A DNA stretch of 64,000 nucleotides from contig CALKES010000009.1 of the NCBI GenBank assembly GCA_938084715.1, forward strand, positions 91,788 through 155,787. Reading direction: 5' to 3'. Origin of the DNA: Candidatus Bipolaricaulota bacterium (lineage in GTDB: Bacteria > Bipolaricaulota > Bipolaricaulia > Bipolaricaulales > Bipolaricaulaceae). Below the pieces are notes generated by a model. It saw nothing but the letters and a program-made list of their open reading frames with translations, did not search any database and had not been told where the DNA came from. The stretch's first letter is position 1; every line of letters begins with the position of its first letter. This document shows, one piece after another, positions 52,390-61,128 of this stretch. Both the position numbers and the translations under genes were made by a program.

Positions 52390-53187
52390 GTGCAGAAAAG
52401 GTTGAGCCTTGGGCTGGTCCTGTGCCTCTTTGTATCCGGCGTGTGGGGAGCGGCGCTTCCCCCCTACGCTCCTCCACCCCTCGCCGGGACCGTGGTCCGG
52501 GTGGTGGACGCTGTGACGGCGGAGGTACGGGTGAGCCGGCTTCCCTCGCCGGCCCCGGCGGGGCTCGCCCTGGACGGGGTGGTCCCCGTCCGGTACCTGG
52601 GCCTGGCGGCCAGCGAAGGATCCCAGGAGGCCGCGACGGCCCTCAACGTGCTCCTCGTGGGGGGCCGGGAGGTGTTCCTTGAGCTGGATACCCCAGAGCG
52701 GGATGCCCAGGGGAACCTCCTCGCCTACGTCTACCTCGACCCGGAGGGGAGGCTCATGGTGAACATCGCCCTCCTCACCACGGGCCTGTTCACCGCCGCA
52801 GCCTCCCCGGAGCTCCGCTACGGGGCCGCCCTGGCCCATGCTGCGGCTCTGCCCGCGCCAACCCTGGGCTGCCCCTCCCCCGTCCCGTGGACCGAGGCCC
52901 GGGGCCAGGTGGGGAAGACCCTGTGCGTGGAGGGACCGGTGGCGAGCGTGGGGGCGAGCGCGGGCGGCGACGTGTTCCTCAACTTGGGCCGGGCCTACCC
53001 CGATCCAGGGCGGTTCACCATCTTCATCGCCGCCCGCCACGTTGGGAAGTTCGAGGCCGCCTTCGGGGCCCGGTTCTGGACCCGGCTCACTGGGAAGACG
53101 GTCCAGGCCTCGGGAGAGGTCCGGCTCTACCAGGGGGTCGCGGAGATCGCCCTCACCGACCCCGCGGCCCTCGTCGTCAAGCCCTAG
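52390..53187 (+). CDS. exported SNase-fold protein, probably catalytically inactive
   Basis: A 265-residue protein with signal peptide 1-19 and the same two-domain plan as the nuclease at 44597: an SNase-like half (VVRVVDAVTAEVRV, VRYLGLAASEG, NLLAYVYLD) and an OB-like half (GQVGKTLCVEGPVASVGA). The catalytic positions are lost: the IDTPE Asp and Glu are replaced in GLAASEG, and the late Arg of GRLLAY is Asn. The fold is otherwise maintained and the frame is open, suggesting a binding or structural role. GTG at 52390 has GGAGGTGG upstream. Confidence 0.7.
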   Translation: MQKRLSLGLVLCLFVSGVWGAALPPYAPPPLAGTVVRVVDAVTAEVRVSRLPSPAPAGLALDGVVPVRYLGLAASEGSQEAATALNVLLVGGREVFLELDTPERDAQGNLLAYVYLDPEGRLMVNIALLTTGLFTAAASPELRYGAALAHAAALPAPTLGCPSPVPWTEARGQVGKTLCVEGPVASVGASAGGDVFLNLGRAYPDPGRFTIFIAARHVGKFEAAFGARFWTRLTGKTVQASGEVRLYQGVAEIALTDPAALVVKP

Positions 53188-53189
53188 GG

Positions 53190-53218
53190 TTGCGGAGCCC
53201 CCGGGCGGCCGGTAGCCT
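53190..53218 (+). promoter_or_regulatory. suf operon promoter, predicted leaderless
   Basis: TTGCGG (53190-53195), 17 bases, TAGCCT (53213-53218), ending 8 bases before the sufC ATG, which lacks an SD. Confidence 0.55.
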
Positions 53219-53226
53219 CCCTGGCG

Positions 53227-53949
53227 ATGTCCGTCCTGGTGATCGAAGGCCTCCACGTCGAGGTGGGGGGGAAACCGGTGCTCCGGGGGGTGGACCTGGC
53301 CCTCGAGCCGGGCCAGGTCCACGCCCTCATGGGCCCCAACGGCTCGGGAAAGTCGACCCTCGCCCTCGCCCTCGCGGGGGAGCCCGGCTACACCGTGACC
53401 CGGGGCCGGGCCACGTTGGACGGAGAGGACCTCCTCTCCCTTCCGCCCCACGAGCGGGCGCGGAAGGGGCTGTTTCTCGCGTTCCAGTACCCCCCGGAGA
53501 TCGAGGGGGTGTCCCTCCGGGAGTTCCTCCGCCTGGCCTGCGCCGAGCGGGGGCAGGGGTTCTGCGAGTTCCAGCGCAGCTACCCCCACGCTCTCCGTCG
53601 TCTCCGGATGGAGGGGTTCGACGGCCGGGAGCTCAACGTCGGGTTCTCCGGGGGCGAGAAGAAGCGGTCCGAGCTCCTTCAGCTGTACCTCCTCCGCCCA
53701 AAGGTCGCTCTCCTGGATGAGCCCGACTCGGGGGTGGACGTGGATGCGTTGAGGCTCATCGCCGAGGCCATCCGCGAGCTAGCCGAAGGGGGAACCGCAG
53801 TCCTCATCATCACCCACTACCCGCGGATTCTCGAGCACGTTCCCCCCTCCGAGGTGTTCGTCCTGGATGGGGGGAGCATCGTCGAACGGGGAGGACCCGA
53901 GCTCGCCCACCGGATCGGGGAGGAGGGGTTCGAGGTGATCCGGAGATGA
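53227..53949 (+). CDS. sufC: Fe-S cluster assembly ATPase SufC
   Basis: A 240-residue ABC-type ATPase: Walker A GPNGSGKST, the SufC-specific FLAFQYPPEIEGVSLREFL, signature FSGGEKKRSELLQ, Walker B ALLDEPDSGVDVDAL and switch ITHYP. It powers the SUF scaffold with SufB. It is the first gene of sufC-sufB-sufS-sufU, each overlapping the next by ATGA or GTGA. The ATG at 53227 follows a -10 box by 8 bases. Confidence 0.95.
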   Translation: MSVLVIEGLHVEVGGKPVLRGVDLALEPGQVHALMGPNGSGKSTLALALAGEPGYTVTRGRATLDGEDLLSLPPHERARKGLFLAFQYPPEIEGVSLREFLRLACAERGQGFCEFQRSYPHALRRLRMEGFDGRELNVGFSGGEKKRSELLQLYLLRPKVALLDEPDSGVDVDALRLIAEAIRELAEGGTAVLIITHYPRILEHVPPSEVFVLDGGSIVERGGPELAHRIGEEGFEVIRR

Positions 53950-55277
53950 CGATCCCCCAGACGGCCCGCCTGACCCGGGACTTCGTCGAGGCCCTGTCCT
54001 CCGAGAAGGGGGAGCCCCGCTGGATGCGGGACCACCGCCTCCACTGCCTCGCGGTCTTCGAGAAGACCCCGTTGCCCCGGTTCGGGCCCGACCTCTCCGC
54101 CCTCGACCTCTCCGACCTCGCCTACTACGCCCGGCCGGTGGAGCCCGTCCGGTCCTGGGACGATCTCCCCGAGGAGATCCGCCGGACCTTCCTCGCCCTC
54201 CGGCTCCCCGAGGCCGAACAGAAGGCCCTGGCGGGACTCGGGGCGCAGGTGGACTCCGAGGTCGTCTACCGCTCCCTCCTCGCCGAGGTCCGCGCCCAGG
54301 GGGTGATCTTCGCCAGCATGGACCAGGCGGTGAAGGACCACCCCTGGATCCAGGACTACTTCATGAAGACCATTCCCCCCGAGGACAACAAGTTCGCCGC
54401 CCTCCACGGGGCGGTGTGGAGCGGGGGGACGTTCATCTGGGTCCCCCCGGGGGTCGAGGTGGCCGTTCCCCTCCAGGCCTACTACCGGATGCAGACCGAG
54501 GCGGTGGGCCAGTTCGAGCACACCCTCATCGTGGCCGAACCTGGGTCCTCCCTGCACTACATCGAGGGCTGTTCCGCCCCGCGGTTCGCGCGGTCCGCCC
54601 TCCACTCGGGGATGGTCGAGATCGTCGCCAAAGAAGGTTCCAAGGTCCGGTTCACCACGGTCCAGAACTGGTCAAAGAACGTCTACAACCTGAACAACAA
54701 GCGGGCGCTTGCCTACGCCCACGCCGCAGTGGACTGGGTGTCGGGCTCCTTGGGGAGCAAGGTGACGATGCTCTACCCCACCACGGTTCTCCTGGGCCCC
54801 GGGGCGCGGACGGAGAACCTCTCGTTCACCTTTTCCCAGGACGGGATGTGGCTGGACACCGGGGCCCGGGCGGTCCACCGCGCGCCCGGCACCACGTCCC
54901 GCCTGATCTCCCGGTCCGTCGTTCAGGGGACGGGGAGGTCCGTGTTCCGGGGGACGGTCCACGTCCACCCCGAGGCCAAGGGGGCCAAAGCCCACGTGGA
55001 GTGCTCCACCCTCCTCCTCACCCCCGAGGCGAGGACGGAGACGATCCCCATCCTCCGGGCGGAGACGGACGACGTGGAACTCGGACACGAGGCCACGGTG
55101 GGCAAGGTCTCCCAGGACCAGCTCTTCTACCTCATGAGCCGGGGGCTATCGGAGGCCCAGGCGATGAGCCTCATCGTCAACGGGTTTGTCTCCCCGATCC
55201 TCAAGGAGATCCCCTTGGAGTACGCCGTCGAGCTCCGGGGGATCCTCGAGATGAGCTTCGAGAAGGCGATCGGATGA
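53946..55277 (+). CDS. sufB: Fe-S cluster scaffold protein SufB
   Basis: A 443-residue SufB/D-family beta-helix protein. The central part reads WVPPGVEVAVPLQAYYR, HYIEGCSAP and VQNWSKNVYNLN, which are SufB rather than SufD features. The C-terminal ETDDVELGHEATVGKVSQDQLFYLMSRG includes the His/Glu next to the cluster-assembly site. No sufD is present, so the scaffold may be a SufB homodimer with SufC (minimal SMS-like) or SufD may be encoded elsewhere. Shorter than E. coli SufB (495). Confidence 0.92.
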   Translation: MTIPQTARLTRDFVEALSSEKGEPRWMRDHRLHCLAVFEKTPLPRFGPDLSALDLSDLAYYARPVEPVRSWDDLPEEIRRTFLALRLPEAEQKALAGLGAQVDSEVVYRSLLAEVRAQGVIFASMDQAVKDHPWIQDYFMKTIPPEDNKFAALHGAVWSGGTFIWVPPGVEVAVPLQAYYRMQTEAVGQFEHTLIVAEPGSSLHYIEGCSAPRFARSALHSGMVEIVAKEGSKVRFTTVQNWSKNVYNLNNKRALAYAHAAVDWVSGSLGSKVTMLYPTTVLLGPGARTENLSFTFSQDGMWLDTGARAVHRAPGTTSRLISRSVVQGTGRSVFRGTVHVHPEAKGAKAHVECSTLLLTPEARTETIPILRAETDDVELGHEATVGKVSQDQLFYLMSRGLSEAQAMSLIVNGFVSPILKEIPLEYAVELRGILEMSFEKAIG

Positions 55278-56491
55278 TCGAAAAGAGGATCCGCGACGAC
55301 TTCCCTCTCCTGCGGCGGACGGTGGGGGGAAAGCCCCTCGTGTACCTCGACTCCGCGGCCACGAGCCTCAAGCCGGAGGCGGTGATCGAGGCCGAGGCGG
55401 CGTTCTACCGCGAGGTGGGGGCGAACGTGCGGCGGGGGGTGTACGAGCTCGGGGCCGAGGCGACGGAGCGGTACGAGAGCGCGCGGGCCAAGGTCGCCGC
55501 CCTCCTCGGGGCGCAGGCGGACGAGGTCGTGTTCACCCGGGGGACGACCGAGGCCCTCAACCTCGCGGCGTGGGCCCTCGGGGAGACGATCGTCGAGCCG
55601 GGGGACGAGGTCCTCGTCACGGAGATGGACCACCACGCGAACCTCCTCCCCTGGCAGGAGCTCGTCCGTCGCAAGCGCGCCCGCCTCTCAGCGATCGCGG
55701 TCACCGCGGAGGGGGACCTCGACCTGGAGGACTTTCGGCGGAAGCTCTCCCCCCGGACGAGGGTCGTCGCCCTCCCCCACGTCTCCAACGTCCTTGGGAC
55801 GATCAACCCTGTACCGGAAGTGGCCGCCGCCGCCCACGAGGCCGGGGCGGTGGTGGTCCTCGACGGTGCCCAGTCCGTCCCCCACATGCCGGTGGACGTC
55901 CGGGAGCTCGGGGCCGACCTCCTCGCCTTCTCCGGCCACAAGGCCCTGGGTCCCACGGGGATCGGCGTCCTGTGGGGGAAAGCGGAGCTCCTGCGGGAAC
56001 TGCCCCCGCTCATCGTGGGGGGGGAGATGGTGCGGGAGGTGTGGCTCACCTGGGCCCGCTACGACGACCCCCCGGCCCGGTTCGAGGGGGGAACCCCGCC
56101 GATTGCCCAGGCGGTCGGCCTCGGCGCCGCGGTGGACTACCTCCAGGCGATTGGGATGGAGGAAGTGCGTGGCCACGGGGAGCGGCTCACCGCCCTGGCC
56201 CTGGAGGGCCTCCTCGCCCGGCCGGGGGTCACGGTGTACGGGCCAAAGGAAGCCTCCCGCCGGGGGGCCCTCGTCGCCCTCAACCTCCGGGGGATCCACC
56301 CCCATGACGTCGCCACCCTGCTCGATCGGCAGGGGATCGCGATCCGGGCCGGGCACCACTGCGCTCAGCCCCTCCACCGTCGCCTCGGGATCCCCGCCTC
56401 GTGCCGGGTCTCGTTCCACGTCTACAACACCGAGGACGAGGTCGCCCAGCTCCTCACCGCCGTGGATCAGGTTTTCCAGGAGCTCTCGTGA
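55274..56491 (+). CDS. sufS: cysteine desulfurase SufS
   Basis: A 405-residue group II PLP enzyme: YLDSAATSLKPEAV at the start, EMDHHANLLPWQ, the Schiff-base lysine in SGHKALGPTGIG, and the short active-site loop with the persulfide cysteine in RAGHHCAQPLH. It supplies sulfur from cysteine to SufU and the SufBC scaffold. ATGA overlap with sufB and GTGA overlap with sufU. Confidence 0.95.
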   Translation: MIEKRIRDDFPLLRRTVGGKPLVYLDSAATSLKPEAVIEAEAAFYREVGANVRRGVYELGAEATERYESARAKVAALLGAQADEVVFTRGTTEALNLAAWALGETIVEPGDEVLVTEMDHHANLLPWQELVRRKRARLSAIAVTAEGDLDLEDFRRKLSPRTRVVALPHVSNVLGTINPVPEVAAAAHEAGAVVVLDGAQSVPHMPVDVRELGADLLAFSGHKALGPTGIGVLWGKAELLRELPPLIVGGEMVREVWLTWARYDDPPARFEGGTPPIAQAVGLGAAVDYLQAIGMEEVRGHGERLTALALEGLLARPGVTVYGPKEASRRGALVALNLRGIHPHDVATLLDRQGIAIRAGHHCAQPLHRRLGIPASCRVSFHVYNTEDEVAQLLTAVDQVFQELS

Positions 56492-56865
56492 GCTACGAGG
56501 AGGTCATCCTCGACCACTGGCGCCACCCCCGGAACAAGGGCCGCCTATCCCAGCCCGACGCGGCAGCCGTCGAGGCGAACCCCCTGTGCGGAGACGTCGT
56601 CCGGATCGAGCTCAAGACCGCCGAGGGGAAGGTGGCCGAGGCCCGGTTCGAGGGGGAGGGGTGCGCGATCTCCCAAGCTGCCTCCTCCCTCCTCACCGAG
56701 CTCATCCAGGGCAAATCCGTGGCCGAGGCCGCGGCGCTCACGGACGAGGACCTCCTCCGGGCCCTGGGGGGCGTGGTCCGGACCCGCCTCTCCTGCGCCC
56801 TCCTCCCCCTGCGGGCCCTCCGGAAGGCCCTGGCCGGGCTCCGCGAGGGAACCCCACCGGGGTAG
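56488..56865 (+). CDS. sufU: sulfur-transfer/zinc protein SufU
   Basis: A 125-residue IscU-like protein of the SufU class: YEEVILDHWRHPRNKG start, NPLCGD with first Cys and Asp, GEGCAISQAASSLL with second Cys, and RLSCALLPLRAL with third Cys, giving the zinc site that exchanges with the SufS active cysteine. An insert typical of SufU precedes the last Cys. The GTG start overlaps the sufS stop. Last gene of the suf operon. Confidence 0.94.
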   Translation: MSYEEVILDHWRHPRNKGRLSQPDAAAVEANPLCGDVVRIELKTAEGKVAEARFEGEGCAISQAASSLLTELIQGKSVAEAAALTDEDLLRALGGVVRTRLSCALLPLRALRKALAGLREGTPPG

Positions 56866-56879
56866 GGTAGATCCTGCGG

Positions 56880-58217
56880 GTGATCCGAATGGGCACCGCC
56901 TGGAGGTACGTCGGCGCGATCCTCCTCCTCTCCCTGGCGGCGGTCCAGGCCGGGGCCCAGGAGAAGGCGCCTGTGGTCCCCGCCGGACTCATCCCGACCC
57001 CGGACAGGCCGGGGATCGTCCTCTCCCTCAAGACGGACAAGGGGAGCTACGCGCCCGGGGAGGCCCTCAAGGTCACGTTCACCCTCCCCCGGCCAGCCCA
57101 CGTCTACCTCTACAACCTGACGGCCGACGGGAAGGTCCAGCTCCTCGTCCCGAACCGCTTCCTTCAGGAGACCTACTTCCCCGCGGGGACCCACACCCTG
57201 CCCACCCGGGGCTGGGTCCTCCGGGTCACGGAGCCCGAAGGGGTGGAGTACCTTCAGCTCCTCGCAAGCGAGGTGCCCCTCTCGTTCTACGACGCCAAGG
57301 CGTTCGAGAAGGACGCGTTTCTCCTCTTCTCCCAGCCCGCCCAGTTCGCCGCGACGCTCCGCGGGCTCCTCGGGGAGATGTGGGGTGCAACCTGGACCTC
57401 GTACCGGGTCCACAAGCCCAAGGCCTACCTCACCGTGGTGACCACCCCTCCCGGGGCCCTCGTCACCGTGGGGGGCCGAGCCGTGGGGACTTCCCCGGTT
57501 TCGACGTCGATCGCCCCGGGGCGGCACCGGGTCGAGATCTCCCTCGCGGGCTACGAGACCCGCTCGGTGAACCTCACCGCCGCCGATGGGGAGGAGATCA
57601 AGCTCCGGGTGGCCCTCACCCCGGTTCGTTCGACGCGTCCGACCCGGCCGACGGCTCCCACCCCCTCGCCTCCGGTAGTTCCAACGCCACCGCGGGAAAC
57701 TCAGCCCTCGCCCCCGGCAGGGACGGACGATCAGGGGACGAGTCGCCCAATAGCGCCTCCAGTAGAGTCCCCCCTCCCTGGGAGCGAGCCCCCCGAGATC
57801 ACCCTGGGGGTCGGGTTCGCCGCGGGCCTGGACTCCCTGGCAACGGAGCTCTGGGTGGGGAGAGTCGGGCTTGGGGTCTCCGCGCGGCCTGCCCCGCCGC
57901 CGCCCGATCCGGCCTCCCCCGGCCCGGGCGGGGAGTACCCCGCCGGACCTGAGATCGAGGGGTACCTCTCCCTTTGGATCCCGTTGGGTCGGGTCGGGCC
58001 GGTGTTCCTCCTCGGGCTCTCAGGGCAGGAGATGGCCTGGTTTCCGGGCTGGTCTCCGACCGCGGTGGTGCCCCAGGTCGTCGTCGAGCCCGAGACGTGG
58101 ATGAAACCCCGGGCGACGTTCGGGATCGGGCTTGGGCTGAGCGGGGACGGCTGGCGCGTGCAGTTCCTCTGGCACAACCGCCGGGGAGGCGTCCTGGGGG
58201 TTGTCCTCCGTACCTGA
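56880..58217 (+). CDS. exported DUF4384/PEGA-domain protein
   Basis: A 445-residue protein. A signal peptide (about 1-27, ending AGAQ) leads to a DUF4384-like domain (LSLKTDKGSYAPGEALKVTF, AHVYLYNLTADGKVQLLVPN, about 45-160). A PEGA domain follows (YLTVVTTPPGALVTVGGRAV, about 183-250), then a 70-residue Thr/Pro-rich linker and a C-terminal glycine-rich beta region with alternating hydrophobic residues (VGFAAGLDSLATELWVGRVG...). The last part could be envelope-associated. Role unknown. GTG start 14 bases after sufU; co-transcription with suf is possible but functional linkage is not implied. Confidence 0.75.
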   Translation: MIRMGTAWRYVGAILLLSLAAVQAGAQEKAPVVPAGLIPTPDRPGIVLSLKTDKGSYAPGEALKVTFTLPRPAHVYLYNLTADGKVQLLVPNRFLQETYFPAGTHTLPTRGWVLRVTEPEGVEYLQLLASEVPLSFYDAKAFEKDAFLLFSQPAQFAATLRGLLGEMWGATWTSYRVHKPKAYLTVVTTPPGALVTVGGRAVGTSPVSTSIAPGRHRVEISLAGYETRSVNLTAADGEEIKLRVALTPVRSTRPTRPTAPTPSPPVVPTPPRETQPSPPAGTDDQGTSRPIAPPVESPLPGSEPPEITLGVGFAAGLDSLATELWVGRVGLGVSARPAPPPPDPASPGPGGEYPAGPEIEGYLSLWIPLGRVGPVFLLGLSGQEMAWFPGWSPTAVVPQVVVEPETWMKPRATFGIGLGLSGDGWRVQFLWHNRRGGVLGVVLRT

Positions 58218-58229
58218 GACCAAGCTGCG

Positions 58230-59048
58230 CTAGGTGGCCTTTGGACGGGCCGCCTTCTGCAGAGCGATGTCGTCGGCGGAGACGGCGGGGTGGTGGTAGC
58301 GGCCGCGGAGCCGCGTCGGCTTCCCCTGGACCTGGATCGCCGCCACGGGGCAGAAGTGGATACAGGCGTAGCACTGCTCGCAGTGTCCAAGCCACTGGGG
58401 GAGTCCGTCCACGAGCTGGATGTTCTCCACCGGGCAGACGTAGGCGCAGGTCCCACAGTGGACGCAGGAGGGGTCCACGGTGAACCGCTTGTCCCGGGTC
58501 CGCGCTTCGTCCACGAACTTCCGCCCGAACCAGCGGAACATCGCCCGGCCGAGGAGCCGCTCGAAGGGGCCCCCTCGCCTGAGGTGGCGCTTCCCCTCTC
58601 GGACGATCCGGACGATCTCGGCGACCCGGCGCTCCATTCGTCTCTCCATCGCCCGGATCGCCCGCTCCCCCCGGACGTTGTACGCGGCGATGTAGTTCGC
58701 GAACATCCGGACGGCGAACCCGGCGTGGAGCTCGCCACCTGCCTTCCGGAAGAGCTCCGCCCCATGCTCGATCGCGAGCCCCGGGAGACCTCCCATCGTG
58801 ACCACGAGAAACGTGTACTTCACCCCCGAGAGGTCGAGGCGGGGGATGCACTCCCGGACGATGAGGGGGAGCGAGTAGAAGTAGACCGGGCAGACGATCC
58901 CCATCCGCCTAGTCGGAACCCCAATCCGCTCGTGGTGGCGGAGGGAAGCGATCGGGACGAGGTCCGCGTCGCCCAGCCCCCGGGCGAGGGCCCGGGCGCA
59001 GGCAAGCGAGTTCCCCGTCCCCGTGAAGTAGTAGAGCGTCGTCTCCAT
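58230..59048 (-). CDS. EFR1-type flavodoxin/ferredoxin fusion protein
   Basis: A 272-residue protein. The N-terminal flavodoxin-like domain has the FMN phosphate loop YYFTGTGNSL and VCPVYFYSLP. A basic helical middle region (about 130-185, rich in Arg) follows, then two 4Fe-4S motifs, CVHCGTCAYVCP and CEQCYACIHFCP. Family members are predicted intracellular electron carriers. The ATG at 59048 lies 12 bases after a GAGAAT -10 box; an in-frame TTG six bases upstream of it would make the message leaderless. It faces the DUF4384 gene, ending 12 bases away. Confidence 0.87.
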   Translation of the reverse strand: METTLYYFTGTGNSLACARALARGLGDADLVPIASLRHHERIGVPTRRMGIVCPVYFYSLPLIVRECIPRLDLSGVKYTFLVVTMGGLPGLAIEHGAELFRKAGGELHAGFAVRMFANYIAAYNVRGERAIRAMERRMERRVAEIVRIVREGKRHLRRGGPFERLLGRAMFRWFGRKFVDEARTRDKRFTVDPSCVHCGTCAYVCPVENIQLVDGLPQWLGHCEQCYACIHFCPVAAIQVQGKPTRLRGRYHHPAVSADDIALQKAARPKAT

Positions 59049-59060
59049 GGCCAAGATGGG

Positions 59061-59088
59061 ATTCTCCCCTTGCCCGCGGAGAAGTCAA
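59061..59088 (-). promoter_or_regulatory. promoter of flavodoxin/ferredoxin gene
   Basis: On the minus strand TTGACT (59088-59083), 16 bases, GAGAAT (59066-59061). Confidence 0.5.
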
Positions 59089-59093
59089 ACCAA

Positions 59094-59118
59094 CAGGGCC
59101 GGCCCGAAGCCGGCCCTG
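59094..59118 (-). terminator. intrinsic terminator of the kor-fum-malic enzyme operon
   Basis: Perfect 10-bp stem CAGGGCCGGC/GCCGGCCCTG with a TTCGG loop on the minus strand, 24 bases after the malic enzyme stop, followed by TTGGTTTGACTT. The tail overlaps the next promoter's -35. Confidence 0.7.
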
Positions 59119-59142
59119 GAAGGGCAACAACATGGGCCCTGA

Positions 59143-60498
59143 TTACACCTTCGGGGGAGGCGGGATGTGGCCGGCCTTCTGGAGGATCTCCACCTCAGCC
59201 CTTGCCCGCTTGATCATGGTCACCGCTTGCTTCTCAAGCTCCGCCTTCGAGAGGGTCCGCCGGGCCACCCCCTGCTCGATCGCCTTGAGCCCCACCGCCA
59301 CCGCCTCGTTCACAAACACGTCGAGGTCCATCATCGTCGGGACGATGTAGTCCTCCCGCAGGCCCTTCTCCTCGGCGGTCTTGGCAATGGCCTCGGCGGC
59401 GGCGATCGTCATCTCGTCGGTGATCGTCTTCGCAAACACATCGAGCGTCCCGCGGAAGATGGCGGGGAAGCCGATGGAGTTGTTGATCTGGTTCGGGAAG
59501 TCGGACCGGCCGGTGCCGACGATCCGCGCCCCAGCCTCCTTCGCCTCCCACGGCCAGATCTCCGGGACGGGGTTCGCGCACGCGAGGACGATGGCGTCCT
59601 TGGCCATCCGCCTGATCCACTCCGGCTTGATCACCCCTGGCCCCGGTTTGGAGGCTGCAACGCAGACGTCGATCCCCTCGAGGGCCTCGGCGATCCCGCC
59701 TTGCCGCCGCTCCTTGTTCGTCCGCTGGGCGTAGTCCCACTTGTAGGGGTTCTCATCTTTCTCCCGCTCCAGGTCCTCCCGCCCGGGGTGGAGGATCCCC
59801 TTGGAGTCCACCATCAGGATGTTCCCGGCCGGGATCCCGTAGGTGAGGGCAACCCGGACGAACGCGATGTTGGCGGCTCCCGAGCCGATCACGGCGTAGG
59901 TGGCCCGCTTCGGGTTCTTCCCCACCACCTGGAGGGCGTTGAGGACCCCGGCCAGGGTGATCGCCGCCGTCCCCTGCTGATCGTCGTGCCACACCGGGAT
60001 CTCGAGCTCGGCCCGCAGCCGATCGAGGATGTAGAAGCACTTGGGGCTCGCGATGTCCTCGAGGTTGATCCCCCCAAACGCGGGGGCGATCCACTTCACC
60101 GCCTGGATGATCTCCTCGGGGTCCTTCGTGGCCAGGGTCACGGGGAACGCGTCCACCCCCCCCAAGTACTTGAACAGAAGCCCTTTCCCCTCCATCACGG
60201 GGAGGGCGGCCTCGGGGCCAATGTCGCCCAAGCCGAGAACCCGCGTCCCGTCGGACACCACGGCGACCATGTTCCCCTTGTTCGTGTACTCGAACACCTT
60301 CTCCGGCTTCTCGGCGATCTCCCGGCAGGGTTGGGCCACGCCCGGCGTGTACCAGATCGCGAAGTCGTCGTAGCCGGTGATCGGGCACTTGACCCCCACC
60401 CCCACCTTGCCCCGGTAGAAGGCGTGGAGGGCGGGGGCTTTACGCGCGGGCTCCTTGGCCTTGGCGAGGAGCTCCTCAACGTTGGGCTTCTCGGGCAT
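59143..60498 (-). CDS. NAD(P)-dependent malic enzyme
   Basis: A 451-residue malic enzyme of the short bacterial type, converting malate to pyruvate and CO2. Seen: YTPGVAQPCREIAE with the catalytic Tyr, a Lys in LFKYLGG, GGINLEDIASPKCF, the metal motif PVWHDDQQGTA, nucleotide-binding GSGAANIA, and NPVPEI with GRSDFPNQINNSIGFPAIFRG. The phosphotransacetylase domain of long MaeB proteins is absent. The start shares one base with the fumB stop. It follows fumarase in the operon, giving fumarate to malate to pyruvate. Confidence 0.93.
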   Translation of the reverse strand: MPEKPNVEELLAKAKEPARKAPALHAFYRGKVGVGVKCPITGYDDFAIWYTPGVAQPCREIAEKPEKVFEYTNKGNMVAVVSDGTRVLGLGDIGPEAALPVMEGKGLLFKYLGGVDAFPVTLATKDPEEIIQAVKWIAPAFGGINLEDIASPKCFYILDRLRAELEIPVWHDDQQGTAAITLAGVLNALQVVGKNPKRATYAVIGSGAANIAFVRVALTYGIPAGNILMVDSKGILHPGREDLEREKDENPYKWDYAQRTNKERRQGGIAEALEGIDVCVAASKPGPGVIKPEWIRRMAKDAIVLACANPVPEIWPWEAKEAGARIVGTGRSDFPNQINNSIGFPAIFRGTLDVFAKTITDEMTIAAAEAIAKTAEEKGLREDYIVPTMMDLDVFVNEAVAVGLKAIEQGVARRTLSKAELEKQAVTMIKRARAEVEILQKAGHIPPPPKV

Positions 60499-61088
60499 CA
60501 CTTGCCTCCTTTGATCCGGGCCCGGATCGCTTCCATGTTCTTCCCCACGGTCCCGGAGAGGTCCTTGTAGAGGGACCGCCCGTGGGAATCCATCGCCACG
60601 ACGAGGGGACCGAACCGCTCGACCTCCATCACCCAGATCGCCTCCGGCATCCCCAGCTCCTCCAGCCAATGGACGGCCGAGACACGTCGGACGGCCTTCG
60701 CCGCGAGGGCCCCCGCCCCACCGGTGAAGTGGGTGTAGACCGCCCCCACCTCGCCCAGGGCGGCGAGGGTCTTCTCCCCCATCCCGCCCTTGCCCACGAT
60801 CACGCGGGTCTTGAACTTGCGGAGGAAGTCGGCCTCGAAGAGCTCCATCCGGGCTGAGGTCGTGGGCCCCGCGGCGAGGATCTCCCACGAATTCCCCTTC
60901 TTCTGGGCCACGGGCCCGCAGTGGAAGAGGGCGAGCCCCTCCACAGCAAATGGGCTTCCCCGCTCGAGCATCATCTTGTGGGCCTCGTCCCGGGCGGTGA
61001 ACATCGTCCCCGAGACGTAGATCACGTCCCCAGCCCTGAGGGCCCGGACGTCCTTCTCGGCAATCGGCGTCGTGAGTACCTTCTCCAT
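60498..61088 (-). CDS. fumB: class I fumarate hydratase, beta (C-terminal) subunit
   Basis: A 196-residue protein corresponding to the C-terminal domain of single-chain FumA/FumB. Seen: VSGTMFTARDEAHKMM, HCGPVAQ, ILAAGPTTSARM, GKGGMG and the late MEVERFGPLVVAMDSHG. It pairs with the 61141 gene product; the [4Fe-4S] enzyme adds water to fumarate and is oxygen-sensitive. A hairpin and a G-rich stretch (GAGGGGGGGG) precede its ATG. L-tartrate dehydratase is the family alternative; the neighbours favour fumarase. Confidence 0.88.
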   Translation of the reverse strand: MEKVLTTPIAEKDVRALRAGDVIYVSGTMFTARDEAHKMMLERGSPFAVEGLALFHCGPVAQKKGNSWEILAAGPTTSARMELFEADFLRKFKTRVIVGKGGMGEKTLAALGEVGAVYTHFTGGAGALAAKAVRRVSAVHWLEELGMPEAIWVMEVERFGPLVVAMDSHGRSLYKDLSGTVGKNMEAIRARIKGGK

Positions 61089-61105
61089 CCCCCCCCCTCA
61101 CCCCA

Positions 61106-61128
61106 CCCTCTCCCACGAAGGGAGAGGG
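61106..61128 (-). repeat. intercistronic hairpin of a common dispersed type
   Basis: CCCTCTCCC-TTCGT-GGGAGAGGG on the minus strand, followed by TGGGGTGAGGGG, between fumA and fumB. Elements with this core (ccctcaccc...ccctctccc hairpins) are scattered in intergenic DNA of many bacteria. Only one copy is in this window. Confidence 0.55.
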
